NCBI GenBank assembly: GCA_037179335.1
Contig: JAKZHN010000045.1
Location: forward strand, 62,001 to 126,000
DNA: 64,000 nucleotides
Direction of reading: 5' to 3'
Origin: Cyclaneusma minus
Lineage: Eukaryota; Ascomycota; Leotiomycetes; Marthamycetales; Marthamycetaceae
Shown here: positions 1 through 11,600 of the stretch, in pieces
Layout: each line of letters begins with the position of its first letter
Position numbering within the stretch: position 1 is the stretch's first letter
The notes under the pieces: model-generated
The model's input: the letters and a program-made list of their open reading frames with translations, nothing else
Database searches by the model: none
Told to the model about the DNA's origin: nothing
Translations under genes and position numbers: made by a program

Positions 1-1045
1 GGGTCGGGGATGGCTTTGGTGGTATTGTTCAAGCAGGTAGGCTGCGTCTCTCCATCTGGAGCGGATGGGTGCGCGTGCGAAAGAAGGCGCAGGTTGGGGC
101 CAAGGCGATCCACGGCGGAAACGACAAGCTGCTGGATGTTGCTGGAGCTGCGTACGAGCCGCGTGACTTTCGATACCTCCGTTCCTGCCCCAAATTGGCA
201 TTCTTCGGCCTTCGCAGAGCTGCAAGCCTGCCACCACTCGCGCTGCGCTGCCCCGCCAATATGACGATGGCAGCGGCAGCGGCCGCGGGCTAGGCCAGAG
301 CGAGGAAAACGGAGAGACCAGACTTTGATGCGACAATATAACTTAAGTTAGGTGAGAGCTTAGAGTTATCATTATAAGTACAGTAGCTCAAGTCATTAGA
401 AACGACTTGAGTGATGAGTTTGTATTCTAAGTAACTAGGAATATTCTAGGTGACTAGGAATATTCTGAGTGACTCAAAATACTCTTAATAATGATTAGGA
501 ATAGCCTAACTAATCCAGTATCATCATGTATTAATTATGGTCCGAGCTTCGCCGAGTTGCCGGAACATATAGCGAACTGGCAACACTGGAATAACAACAT
601 CCATTATCATTAGAAGACTCACTACTATCCGTAACCATCTAGCTGCTGGTAGAAAGTGGCACTCATTTACACCATTCCAGATTCGACCATATATTCGGCG
701 CCTTCAAGACGCCCGGTGCTGAAGAGGAAGGCCTAACCAGAAGCGCGCCAGCGTCGTCAAGCTCCCCACCAAGCCTCGAATCTCCAACGCCGCCTGATAC
801 TGCACAGAACTTCCCAAACTTCTCGCGCGCAGCTAGATCTTCACATATTTCCCCGTCCTGCCGACTCCGCTTCTCTGTCTTCTCGCCTTCTCGGCGTCAG
901 CCTGCAGCTAGTGTTACGGCTACCACATCGTCCAACCATCCCGACATACATACCACGCCCTTTCGTTGTTTTCTCACAGACATACGTCCGATCTTGAAAG
1001 GCTCTGAGCAACGATCAGGCTGGCCGACTACTCGAACCAGACAAA
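1..1045. other. Left-edge non-coding stretch and DDI1 upstream region
   Basis: No gene is supported here. The first 300 bases carry short overlapping open frames on both strands without motifs. Bases about 326-600 form an AT-rich patch (separate entry). From about 700 to 1045 the strand becomes pyrimidine-rich with several CTTCTC-type runs, as expected for the promoter and 5' leader of the DDI1 gene that starts at 1046. Confidence 0.5.
326..599. repeat. AT-rich degenerate patch, possible solo-LTR relic
   Basis: This patch is much richer in A and T than the DNA on both sides. It has a 14-bp direct repeat (actaggaatattct at 434-447 and 453-466, period 19 bp) and a more diverged third copy after 467. 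It ends in a CAACA-like sequence near 599. An old retrotransposon LTR decayed by transitions is one reading. No target-site duplication, primer site or coding remnant was found, so the transposon assignment is an inference. Confidence 0.25.
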
Positions 1046-2523
1046 ATGTACGTTATTCAGCCTTGAAGCTGTTATCTAAAACTTTAACCCTTGCTGACAG
1101 CTTCACCTCGTAGGCGTATAACCTTCCAGATCAACGCTCCCGACAGGGAGCTGGAGCAGGATCTTATCTCGCTCGAAATCCTCCCGGAAACGACGGTTGG
1201 CGTGCTTAAGGAATCCATACAGGCCGAAGTCCAGATCTCGAACACGGCGCAACATATCTACCACAATGGACGGCTTTTATCCGACGAGTCCAAGACAATG
1301 GAGCAGCTGCAAATCGTTGATGGTGACATGCTAGCCCTTCACGTGCGAGACATCCGTGGAGACACAGGGGTACCAGCAGCTTCGCGCGCTCAGCAACCAA
1401 TGCAAGCAGCAGCAGCTCGTCAGGGCATGCAAGGAGCCGGTGGCGACGCTGAAGCGGATCCGGAAACGCTGAGGTTGCGCATCCTGGGAAACCCCCAGTA
1501 TCGCCAGTCGATACTGCAACGCGCCCCGCAGCTCGCGCGAGTCCTCGAGAACCCGCAACTGTTTGCGCAGACGATACGACAGATGGGAGACGAGGAACAA
1601 GAAGCGCATCGGAGAAGGCAGCGGGAGATCGCTGAGCTCAACAATGACCCTTTTGACTTGGAGGCTCAGGCGCGGATTGAAGAGATGATCAGGGAGGAAA
1701 GAGTGCAAGAGAATCTGCAGAATGCCATCGATCACACTCCTGAAGGTAGTTCTGGTCACTGTTTGGGACTCTGTGCAATTTGCTAAACTTCGATGCAGTA
1801 TTCGGCTGCGTTCACATGCTCTACATCGACGTCGAGGTGAACGGCCATCCAGTCAAAGCATTTGTCGACTCGGGAGCTCAGGCGACAATCATGTCACCAA
1901 GCTGCGCAGAACGTTGTGGCATCCTACGCTTAATCGACAAACGTTTCGCCGGCATTGCGAAAGGAGTCGGTACAGCCGCCATTCTGGGACGAGTGCATTC
2001 GGCACAAATCAAGATCGCCAGCCTCTTCCTCGCCTGCAGTTTCACCGTCATGGAGGGCAAAGACGTCGACATGCTTCTAGGTCTCGACATGCTCAAGCGC
2101 TATCAAGCCTCCATAGATCTAGCCAAAGACAAGCTGGTGATCCAAGGCGTCGAAGTGCCTTTCTTGGGCGAAGCCGATATCCCCAAGAACATGGAAGAGG
2201 CCCGTGAGGCCGAGCCCATGGTGTCCGGTCCTGGAGGAACGACGATCGGTGGAAGGTCTGGTGTGATTCATGGTCCTGATGAGTCGCATGGGGCTCCAGG
2301 TCTTAGTCAACAACCGGCCCAGCCTTCAAGTCAGGCCATGGCCGGGCCTTCTGGACTGGCCTCGCGACCGTCACAGCCTGCGCAGCCACAGGCACCGTCT
2401 TTCCCACCCGAGTCGGTAGATCAGCTCGTGGCACTAGGATTCTCTCGTGAAGAAGCTACAAACGCCCTAGCAGCCTGCGGAGGCAATGTGGAATACGCCG
2501 CCGGTCTTTTATTTCAAGGATAG
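1046..2523 (+). CDS. DDI1: Ddi1-type ubiquitin receptor and aspartic protease
   Basis: Proteasome shuttle and retroviral-type aspartic protease that cleaves or delivers ubiquitinated proteins. Model: join(1046..1047,1114..1745,1799..2523), 452 aa. Intron 1 (1048-1113, GTACGT...TAG, branch CTGAC at 1094) splits the start codon AT|G, giving MRITFQI, the usual Ddi1 N-terminus. Intron 2 is 53 bp and restores [13 protein letters not shown]. Seen: ubiquitin-like domain about residues 1-75, protease domain about 210-330 with the catalytic DSGA motif at 235-238, and a UBA domain at about 416-452 ([11 protein letters not shown]). A glycine/serine/glutamine-rich linker joins the protease and UBA domains. 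The domain order is the full fungal one. It faces RRP8, with 550 bp between the stops. Function is very secure; the split ATG is inferred from phase and splice signals. Confidence 0.95.
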
Positions 2524-3073
2524 AAGCTGCAACTGGATAGAAGCAAATGTAAGAAGCGCGACCGGGTAGGCGCAGGCTGGGTGGGATAGCTGGGAGCTGA
2601 TCATAGGCATTTCAGATCGATGCATTGCATAGCCTCAGCGTGGTATCTGTTGCTCTTTTCCGCACGGGGTAGGATAGGCTGATGGAAAGGGGCTTAGCTT
2701 GGGTGTCAAAAGGAGCTTCAGGGTAGGACGCATCATAGCAGGCAGCAGCAAGGAGGCGGGTTTGCATAAATGCCTCGTTCAGGGGATTTGCTGGGTGGCT
2801 ACTCCAGTGATTTGAATAGATGAAAACATGTCTACATGCAGTTTTCGCTGATGCCCCTTATATTGATGTCACGGTGTGTTTGTCACAGTTGGCAGGTTTA
2901 CGAACAACCGGGAAATTAAGTTCAAACAAGGAACTGATTGAGGACCGCGAGGTAATAACTAACTACTAACTAATAGCTATACGCTCGGTACCTCTAAGGG
3001 ATTCTCCTATCAACCCTTTGATGCTCTAACATATTCTTTGACGATCTTTTTGAGAAGCCGAACATTACGACTT
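2524..3073. other. Convergent intergenic region DDI1/RRP8
   Basis: The region holds the 3' ends of two converging genes. No open frame with motifs and no repeat is visible. It presumably carries both polyadenylation regions. Confidence 0.5.
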
Positions 3074-4678
3074 TTACCTGACTTTATACACACACGGCAG
3101 AAGCACCTTCGCCTCCTTTTCCACTGGCATATCGTCCTTCTCTTCCTCCAAGAACTTAGCCTTCGGCTTCTTATGTTTCCACGACTCTCCGCCACCACTA
3201 GCATCCTCCTTGACAGCCCCCTTCCCCCTACTCGGCTTTGCCGCCTTCACAAAGCACATCTTGACAAACATACGATTCCGCAGATCCACGGCTCCCTCCC
3301 CATTCTGCAGCACAAAGCCTCTCTTTCGCAGCACCTCCACAAACGCACTCACATCCGTGCCCGCACTCGTATCCTCTTGCCCATCAACCTCCACGGCCAA
3401 ATTCGCCGCTTCAGCTTCCTCATCTGCCTTACTCGGCTTCGCATTCTTGGCCTTCGCAGCTGCAATCTTCTTCTGACGATTGCCCACGCTATGCTCTACG
3501 CGCTTATTCCCTGATTTCCCGGAAACCTTGCCAAAGCGGCTCTTGATCTCTGCAATCCACAGCTCGCCCTTCCAGTGCAGAATCCGATACGCCTCTTCGA
3601 TAAAGTCAATCCAGTTGGTGCCCATAAGCGCGAGGCAGAAAATCGCCACGTCGATGGAACCGTCTTCTAATGGCAAGTTTGCAATATCGGCTTTGGTGAC
3701 TAACTTATTGGGCGCCTGCAGGTCGTAGGAGAGGATTTCAAGGTGCAGTTTTCGCGCGGACTTTTGTAGACCGGCGGAGAGCGAGGCGGAGCCGCAGCCG
3801 AGATCTGCGATCCAGCAGGTGCCACGGGTGCGTGGCAGGGCCGTCGAGTTGATGTCGAGAGGCTCGTCGGTGTTTGGGTTTGGGATTTTCTGATGTTGGG
3901 CTTTGTCGCGGCGGGGCTCACGGACCTTGCCTCGGGTGAGGATCTGGTTGATGTAGGTGTCGACAGGGTTTTCGGGCCAGCTCTCAACTTGGCGGGCGAA
4001 ACCCTCGTGGTATTCGGAGAACATCTCCGGGTTCTCTTGGAAAAGCGTGAAGGACTCGGCTGAGGGGGCGGTGTAGAGAGTTTGGTTCAGGTGTCGGAAG
4101 CGTGCGGAGATCAGCTTTTGCCGCATGGATGCCTGGAGAGGGGTGAGTTTGGTAGTTGACGGCATAAGGGATGCTGGTGCTGTAGATTGAGACGGAGGAG
4201 CTGCCGTCTTCTTCGGAGTAGGATGGCTGGTAGAAGCTGCAGGTGTAGCAGAAGCAGGCTTCGATTCGACTTCCTCGTCTGCTTCATCCTGTGCTTCTGG
4301 CTTGGACTCCGTCTTCTGCTTCTTGCCTTTTCCATCTTTCTTATCCTTCTTCGACTTCTTGTCCTTCTTTGCATTGCCGCCATCCTCGGTAGGCTTTGCA
4401 GCATCTCCAGCGGGTTTGCCTTGTCCCTTCGGCTCCGTCTTCAGGCGCTTCTCAGCTGGGGCTTCCTTGCCTTCAATCACCGTTTCCCATAACTCAGCAA
4501 GATTGTTCGCATCGACCTGAGGTAGCTTGTCTGAAGCCCGCTTGCGCTTCCCGCGTTTGTTGGATTTCGGGACCGGTGCAGCTCCATCTTCTGTTCCAGA
4601 TGGAGGCGGTGGTGCTTGACTTCTACTCTGGGCCTTCGGTTTGGCAGACGATATCGACCAGCCTGGTACAGCAAACAT
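3074..4678 (-). CDS. RRP8: Rrp8-type 25S rRNA (adenine-N1) methyltransferase
   Basis: Nucleolar SAM-dependent enzyme; in yeast Rrp8 makes m1A645 in 25S rRNA and helps early 60S assembly. Single exon, 534 aa. The start at 4678 gives MFAVPGWS, a recognisable Rrp8 opening; the frame stays open 53 codons upstream without similarity. Residues about 30-180 are a lysine/glutamate-rich low-complexity nucleolar-type tail. The methyltransferase domain follows: ARFRHLNQTLY (about 192), SAM motif I IADLGCG (290-296), SYDLQAPN (motif II), and CLALMGTNW (about 348-356), then the RILHWKGELWIAE strand. The C-terminus ends KVR. The C-rich look of the plus strand at 3100-3450 reflects G-rich codons at the 3' end of this gene. 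Identification is strong. Confidence 0.95.
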   Translation of the reverse strand: MFAVPGWSISSAKPKAQSRSQAPPPPSGTEDGAAPVPKSNKRGKRKRASDKLPQVDANNLAELWETVIEGKEAPAEKRLKTEPKGQGKPAGDAAKPTEDGGNAKKDKKSKKDKKDGKGKKQKTESKPEAQDEADEEVESKPASATPAASTSHPTPKKTAAPPSQSTAPASLMPSTTKLTPLQASMRQKLISARFRHLNQTLYTAPSAESFTLFQENPEMFSEYHEGFARQVESWPENPVDTYINQILTRGKVREPRRDKAQHQKIPNPNTDEPLDINSTALPRTRGTCWIADLGCGSASLSAGLQKSARKLHLEILSYDLQAPNKLVTKADIANLPLEDGSIDVAIFCLALMGTNWIDFIEEAYRILHWKGELWIAEIKSRFGKVSGKSGNKRVEHSVGNRQKKIAAAKAKNAKPSKADEEAEAANLAVEVDGQEDTSAGTDVSAFVEVLRKRGFVLQNGEGAVDLRNRMFVKMCFVKAAKPSRGKGAVKEDASGGGESWKHKKPKAKFLEEEKDDMPVEKEAKVLLPCVYKVR

Positions 4679-5814
4679 CTTGGCGGCGACGGCTTGGAAT
4701 TGGAGAAAAATGGAGTTGTGGTCGTGTGTGCGCGAGACTTTGGCCGGAGTGGAGTTTGAAAATAACCCGAAAATGTGCAGATCCAGAACTATGATGGAGA
4801 AACTGTTACGCCGATCTCCGGATAAGGTCCGCGCCAATGTCGCTCCAAACTTGGTCTGTGCTTTTTATATCCGCAGATTTGGAGCGACCCGCAAACATGT
4901 GGGGGAAGCTTGTCCCCGACCGCACCCTCGACCTGTCACAGCCGTCAGCTGATGGATTCTCTCCGAGCGACCCCCAATTATTCCGGATTACTTCGTTTTC
5001 TGGCCCATGGTCATTGGTCCACAAGACCAATTCCTTCGACTTGAGTTATCCCAGGTATTTGGGAATGTACGAGCGGAAAGGACCAGGATTTAGCGATCGG
5101 GAATAGACCATTGGTCGGACGAAACTCTACAGTGATGGCACTAGAAGCGGGTCGACCCTGATGGAGTGCAAGTCGAGCTTATTCTATTGCCTGGGTGTAT
5201 GGAGACTAAAGGGGTCAAGGAGTGCCGGTCAACTCATCTGGGCAGTCAGCTCAGGACGAAGGGGACACAAGCGTGGTAAGTTCTAATTGTTATGTAAAAT
5301 GTATCCCTAAGCGAATTCCTGAAAACTTCTCAAATGAGGCGACTAAGGATAATCCAAGTTGCTTGGAAGCTGTTTCCACCGTGAGCGTGGGCGCCGTAAG
5401 TCGTCAGGTTTCCATCCAATAGTCATTGACTGCTCCTCCTTTTCACTGGCTCGGCTGCTTCACTTTCCCCGCCATGGCAACAGTCTTTCTATTTATGCTT
5501 CTGTGAGGGCTGACGCTGTGGCGCTATCTGCATCTATTTTGCATGACAGCACGAGTGACTTGCACGATACATGCAGGCAGGACCAAATCTGGTGCCATAT
5601 CTGACAGCTTCGTCCAGCCTTGAACAGGGTAACCCCTCACGACCTCGGCACGTGGAGGCTCAGCATTGCAGAGGCGTTTCCACGAGGGCAACCACGTTGT
5701 GGTGGCTTGCAAGCCATGCGGTGGAGAAAAGACGAATACTGACAGCGAGCTTACAGATGAGGAGAGCAATCCTTGGAGTTATACAGAACCAAGACAGAAC
5801 CTAGTCCTGGTAAC

Positions 5815-5871
5815 AGAAGCCAAGAGAGACTCGAGAGAAGTCAAGAGAGATGAAGAGACTCGAAGAGACGA
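5815..5871 (+). repeat. Purine-rich GAGA/GAAG tract
   Basis: An almost pure purine run on the plus strand, broken by a recurring ACTCGA step. The word AGAGACTCGA occurs twice (about 5824 and 5854). It is low-complexity sequence without an assigned role. Confidence 0.5.
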
Positions 5872-5894
5872 CTGCTTCCTGGCGTACCGCAACC

Positions 5895-6653
5895 TTACCT
5901 CGGGCTGGACCATCCTGCCGCAGCTGTCAGCCGTGTGGGCTTGAAGTACCTGTACCAGATAATGACAGGTGAGACTGAGGAAATTTCCAGTTGGTGCGGC
6001 TTCGCTGAGAGTGAGACTTCGATCAAGGACTTCGAAGCCCGGAAGATTATTGACCCACCCACGAATGACGCACAGGAGAGTACCGTCCGGAACAGGGGCC
6101 TGGAGATCTGGAAGCAGCTTATGTCGACACGGTCAACCCCCATGTAGACATCTAGATTGTCTGGGTCGATCATTCCATCCTTGTCCATCGGTTGCAATTG
6201 TAACTTGAGCTTCCCAGCTGAAGCGTGAAGCGTGAAGCGTACCCTGGACAGCCCTCCTTTTTCTCCGAGCAAAGTCCGCCGGGCGACTGCGCCGACCAAC
6301 TGGATTTTCATTTTTCGCAGTCGACCTGGAAGCCTGGAACGAAATTCGGGGGCAGCTGCAGTACGACTCCAGACTTCAGCCAAACTCAATATTGCCATGT
6401 GCCCGGTACTTGTGCTTCGTGTAGAGCCAGCCAAGGGTTCTATGCGCCCCTCGAGCCAGGTTAGATATCGATGGAACGCCGAAAAGGGAACCGAGGTGGC
6501 GAGAGGGCGTGAAGTCCAGAGGGTTTCCATCGTCTCATCGCATCGTCTCATTCCACAGTCGATTTGTGCCAGGCCAGTTGACCAGAGTGGATGACGAGAT
6601 GGTACATGTTCAAAGGAATTGTTGATTGAGGACAAGATGTTCAGGGGCATCAA
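5895..6653 (-). CDS. Uncharacterised 252-codon open frame
   Basis: A single open frame of 252 codons starting MMPLNILSS. I recognise no domain, signal peptide or repeat. The composition is unremarkable, with many Arg and Ser residues as is common in non-coding frames. Its length is slightly above what chance usually gives in 64 kb. There is no strong promoter-like pyrimidine tract before the ATG. It is recorded only because of its length; it may well not be a gene. Confidence 0.15.
   Translation of the reverse strand: MMPLNILSSINNSFEHVPSRHPLWSTGLAQIDCGMRRCDETMETLWTSRPLATSVPFSAFHRYLTWLEGRIEPLAGSTRSTSTGHMAILSLAEVWSRTAAAPEFRSRLPGRLRKMKIQLVGAVARRTLLGEKGGLSRVRFTLHASAGKLKLQLQPMDKDGMIDPDNLDVYMGVDRVDISCFQISRPLFRTVLSCASFVGGSIIFRASKSLIEVSLSAKPHQLEISSVSPVIIWYRYFKPTRLTAAAGWSSPR
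6220..6240 (+). repeat. Three tandem GAAGCGT heptamers
   Basis: GAAGCGT is repeated exactly three times head to tail (6220-6226, 6227-6233, 6234-6240). It is a microsatellite-like element inside the gene-poor stretch. Confidence 0.8.
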
Positions 6654-8696
6654 CGAGGATGGATGATCTAATGGTGATGCTTGAAGAGGTCAGAATTAAG
6701 CTCTATCACAGACACTGGAGCCGGAAGATCGACGTGACAAGAAGTTGAATGGGAAGAGTGAACAGACGCTGTTGCTGTCCGGGCGCCTCCGAATGTTCGA
6801 GTGAGATGCAGGTGTGTAACTTCCTCTGATGCAACCTCGATACGCTGCTCTCGTCTTGCAACCTTCATCGCCTCAACGCCATCCCAATGAGCATCTAGCT
6901 TTATCCGATTCTCGATGCCAAAGTGCTCGAAACTCAAGAACGTGGCGCCCAGTCTGCTTCATCCGGCCATTTTCGGCCACCCCGAGCGCCACGCCGTTAT
7001 TCTGCGACCGTACATGGTGATGGAATCAAGCCAGACCACGAGCTGCTAGCTGGAGTCACTGCGCTCCGTCAAAGGGGGCGCCGTCGGCCGTTGTCCGTTG
7101 AGTGTACCGCAGACCGTCGAATAAGCTCCCGTCTGTCAACTTTATCTGGATCGTCGACGCACACCCTTCTTGCCGAAAAGCACCCAGCAGCCCATCCTCC
7201 AATATTGTCCTCGTTGCCGTTAACTGTTCCACGCGAGCATCACCCCGGTGCCGGGAGCTAAACACTAGGTCGGTATCCACACGGCACTGGAATCGAAACG
7301 CTGACGCTCATCCCATGCTGGCGCTGCCCTCTCCTCCCCACAGTTCCACACCCCTCCGAGAACTCTGCTCCAACGGAGACCCTTGTCTGCACGTTGGAAT
7401 GGAGGTGACTGTACCTACCAAACTCGGTAAGGCCAAAAGCACCTATAGCCAAATCAGTTTTCGGGGCGCAGTACCGACGGGCCTTTCTGTTCGCCATGCA
7501 GGTCATAGTTCCCCTGGTCCCTTGGGTTATGTGAGTACATACTCGGCTTCATCTTACCATCCTACCGGTGAAAATTGCCCCTCTCCCCACGGACTCCTTT
7601 CACGTCGACCGCTGTGTGTTATTTGTGGCTACTTGTGGCTTGCCATGCTTGCGCTGAAGATATACATTTGATTTCTCAGTGGCCATCCGCAATGAGCATG
7701 AAGCAATGAGAAAGAGGCACAACATAGTATTTCACAGCCCCCACTGGTGGCGTATGCACTGCAGGTGGGCGGTTGGGCTCCTGGGCGGGAAAGGCCCGGG
7801 CCACGGGAAGTATCATATCGAATTCCTAATGGATACGTCCGAAAGTGTGACTTCGGACTTGTAGTCAGGCAGACTCCGCAAACCTCAATTTTTTATACCG
7901 GCTTTGGATTTTTGTTTGCCATTTCACGCCTGTTCCTGATTCCGCTAGTGCCCTTTGGGCCCTTCGTTTTCTGCACATCTGACAGAATTGTCTAGCACTG
8001 CGAGCTTCCCTTGTCTCTCCGTTGATGCATGGCTCTCCAAGCGAATGTTCTTGGACTATACGCTTTCTACCGGGGATACTTTCACAGATTTATCTCCAAG
8101 CTGCAGCCACTTCGCTCAGATACCAGCTGAAGGCTCACGGCAATTGCTTGAGTAGTGGCAGTTGTCTGGTAGTACGGTCGTTGACCACTACTTGGCGTGC
8201 TCCCCTTATGTGACCCACCGGGTCCGTATATGACCTCGAGATACCTGACACACTCAGTCATCTTAGTGGCCTCTCCGCTAAAAGTGGACCTGTTAACTGT
8301 TCAATCAGTTCAATCTGAATAGTCACCTCTCTCAAAGATATCCTTGCCGTCGGAAGCCATCCTGGTCACCGCATACGAGTCTACTTTATCTTTGCCTCGG
8401 TCTCAAGTAGCAAGTCCCCGACTCATTCTGCAGCCCTGATTGCTCCATGAGTCCCTGGGACCATGATGCACATCACTTCAAGATTGAGGTCCTCAATACT
8501 CAGGAGTCTACAACGAATTCGTCGGGGCTACGGTCTGTCAGGGGCCTGTCGAAGAGCCCACTTCTGCTTCGAGTGGAAGCTATACAAAAGCCTCAGTCCA
8601 TCCTAATTCCTGAACTGGGCATTTTGCAGCAGAGAAGATACTAACTCGAAGATGATTCTGGTGTTTTTGTCCGTCTGAAGATAATCTCGAGCAGCG

Positions 8697-11600
8697 ATGT
8701 CGACCAGTACAGGCTCAAAGGACCATTCCCGTGGCGCAAAGTCCAAAGGCAAAGACAACCCAAATCAAGGCGATGATAGTGTGGGAACTGGAGGATTGAG
8801 AGCAAATCGCAAGAGAACGAAAACCGGATGCCTTAGTGAGTTCATTTCCGTTACTTTGACTGTCCCCGGGCACGTATACTGCATCCATTATGCGATTCTT
8901 TGCCTTTAGGCTTACTTGAAATTCTTGAATAGCTTGTCGCCAAAGGCGCATCAAGTGCGGAGAAGAGCGGCCAGGATGTCTCAATTGCAAAAAGTCGAAA
9001 CGTCAATGGCAAGTGACAAATACCCTGAATCCCAATGTTCTCCTAGGGGTCAAATTCCTGGGAGCTGTTCCGAGTATCGACATTCCAGATCTCAAAAAGA
9101 CTCTTGTTTCATAAACGTGCCGTACATCGGAAACTTGTGCTGACCTCAGATAGTGAGGGTTACAACCAGCGCGTCGTCTTCAAAGATCCTTTTAGGGGAC
9201 CGCCCCAGTCATCCAACAAAGATCCGCAAACACCAAGGTCCGCAACCCAACCCGATATCTCTCGACAAGATGGACCTGGACAAGATGGACCTGGAATTAT
9301 GCCCTCCAAGGTCCGCGGAAAATCCAGTACGCGCGAAACTTTCTTTGAGCACCCCCAAGAGTCTGGTCGTCAATGCTCCGAAACTGTACCCACAGTCGCA
9401 TCCAACGCAACTCCCTTGATTTATACTAGGGAATCAAGTATCTCACAGAGACAACATCCGTCATTTGGAACAAATATACAAAGCTCGGGAGCCCCTCAGA
9501 TCCCCGTGCAGGGTGGACATATGCACTACAATTTCGCCTCCAACTCACGAGAGGATAGTCGAGATGGGCCACCGCTCGCGACCAGCTTTTCAATGCAACC
9601 TCAAGAGGGCGGTAGGAATGTCGGCACTTCATCCACGTATTCCCAAGATGCGGTCTTCCAGTCTGATACAGGTCTCGCGCCCTCAGCTACTTTCCAGCAA
9701 TCCATACAACAAAGCACCAACTGGGCATTCTACCAAATCCAACACCCGGAACACAGACCTCAAATTATGCAAGATTTGACCGCCCAGTCCGAGAACATAC
9801 AGAGCTGGCCGTCACAAATTTCAGGAATGCTATGGCACGGAAACGAGTCTGAACAGGGATGTTTGTCAGCTACTAGCTCTGCTAGCTATATGTCAGCCTC
9901 TCATCTCCCGAATTTTGGCTCTCCAGAGTCGCTTGAGCAGTTCGCGGGGCCTTTGATCCAACCACCAAGGCCAAGTATCGCTAGGACCGAGAGACTTCAA
10001 CCGGGATACGGTTCCACTGCAGAAGGAGATGACGAGTACATGGAAGATGGTAGAACTACCTTTACCGAAGCCGATCGCTTCCAACACCTTGCCCACTTTC
10101 AGCATGAACTCGGTGGAAATGATCTAGCCGCTGTAACGGGTTTACAAGCGATGCATAATACCCAAGATCAATCCGTCCGCTCTCCCACTTCCCTTCTGGA
10201 CGGCCTCAATGTACTTGCGACCTACCATGCCTCCTCACAATCGTCGCCTCTGCGAGATATAGAGGCTGCCAGAATCTTTTGCCACTTCACCCATGTCACC
10301 GCTCCGGTTCTATCGATGTTTCAGCGACATCCAGCCGACCCGTCTTTAATGTTCCAAGGGTCTCCCGCACCCCCATCTCCACAGCATCTTTGGACATGTG
10401 AGTACCCTACCAAAAACCTCTGAACTATCCGGATTCCCCCACGTAGGTGCCAATTGACCTAGCTTGATCCTAATAGGTTGGGCCTTCCCCAGTCACTTGT
10501 AAGATTACGTTCTAAATATTTTGCAGATACCGTGCCCACCATGGCTCTATCAGATGACGCCCTTCTTCATGCTATACTCGCCATATCCGGTCGCCATTTC
10601 GCAGTTTTGCAAAATCAGTCTTTCACATGGTCCTTGAAGCACTATCATCTGGCTCTAAGACGAGTGGCCAGAAGTGTGGGGCTCCCAGGACGCAGAGGAC
10701 AGCCAGCAACCTTGGCTGCTGCACTGCTGCTTGGGTATTTCGATGTCATGTCTGCTGATCCTCAGAAATGGATCAACCATCTCCTTGGGGCCAATCAACT
10801 CGTGCAAGAGATTGACTTTGAGGGTATAACATCTCACCTCAAGAATCGGAAGGCTCAGAGGAATCGTTCGCATCAATATCGAGGAAGCCGTCATCAGGGA
10901 CGTGATATGATGGCGTATCACGGTTTTGACAACTCGCATAGGGGCCAGTCAATAGGTGAGCCACATGATGGCATGGACGAATCACTTTTACAAAATATTA
11001 TGGGTGAGAGACATTGGCGCACGCCTCCGGATAATATTAGCGCAGGTAAAACTTACACGGCACACGACGTTGAAGTTTATGAGATTCAACGTGATCTATT
11101 CTGGTGGTATTGTAGACAAGACGTGTATCAGAGTTTCATTGGCGGTGGCAAATTATTGCAAGTGGTAAATGTCGAGAAAGCTGTACCGTTAATCGCAACG
11201 GCACTAACCAAGCCAACAGTATGAACTATGAGAAATGGAGCCACTGCCCACCTAGAGCTCCAATCGGTCGACGAGAGGCTGTGTAAGTCAGGCATTCTGA
11301 TAATGAAAGTTGGCCATACTAATAAACGACATACAGATACGGCACATATGACCACCTGATGCTTCTCCTGGGTCGTCTCGCCAACTTTGCGTCAAGAGAT
11401 ATCAAGAGAAAGAAACAAGCGATTCAGGCAAGAGGCAGAAGCCCAACAACTATGGGAGCATCATCTAGCCTTCCACATAATCCACATGGCGGACCATCTC
11501 AACAAGAGACTCAATTCCCTCCTAATCCCCCGCCAGGAACTCATGCACGTCCTCCACAGATACCCTCCTTTCCCGGCATGATGCCAAACAACGCACCCAC

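Larger units (their letters stand above)
4679..8696. other. 4-kb stretch without a convincing gene
   Basis: Many short open frames on both strands, none with a recognisable domain or a credible spliced model. It contains a purine-rich tract (5815-5871), a triple heptamer (6220-6240) and one 252-codon open frame (5895-6653, minus) listed separately. The parts next to RRP8 and to the Zn2Cys6 gene are expected to be promoters. Confidence 0.4.

Noticed and set aside
7102..7671. 189-codon open frame upstream of the broken regulator
   Set aside because: Ser/Pro/His-rich without motif; overlapped by other frames on both strands.
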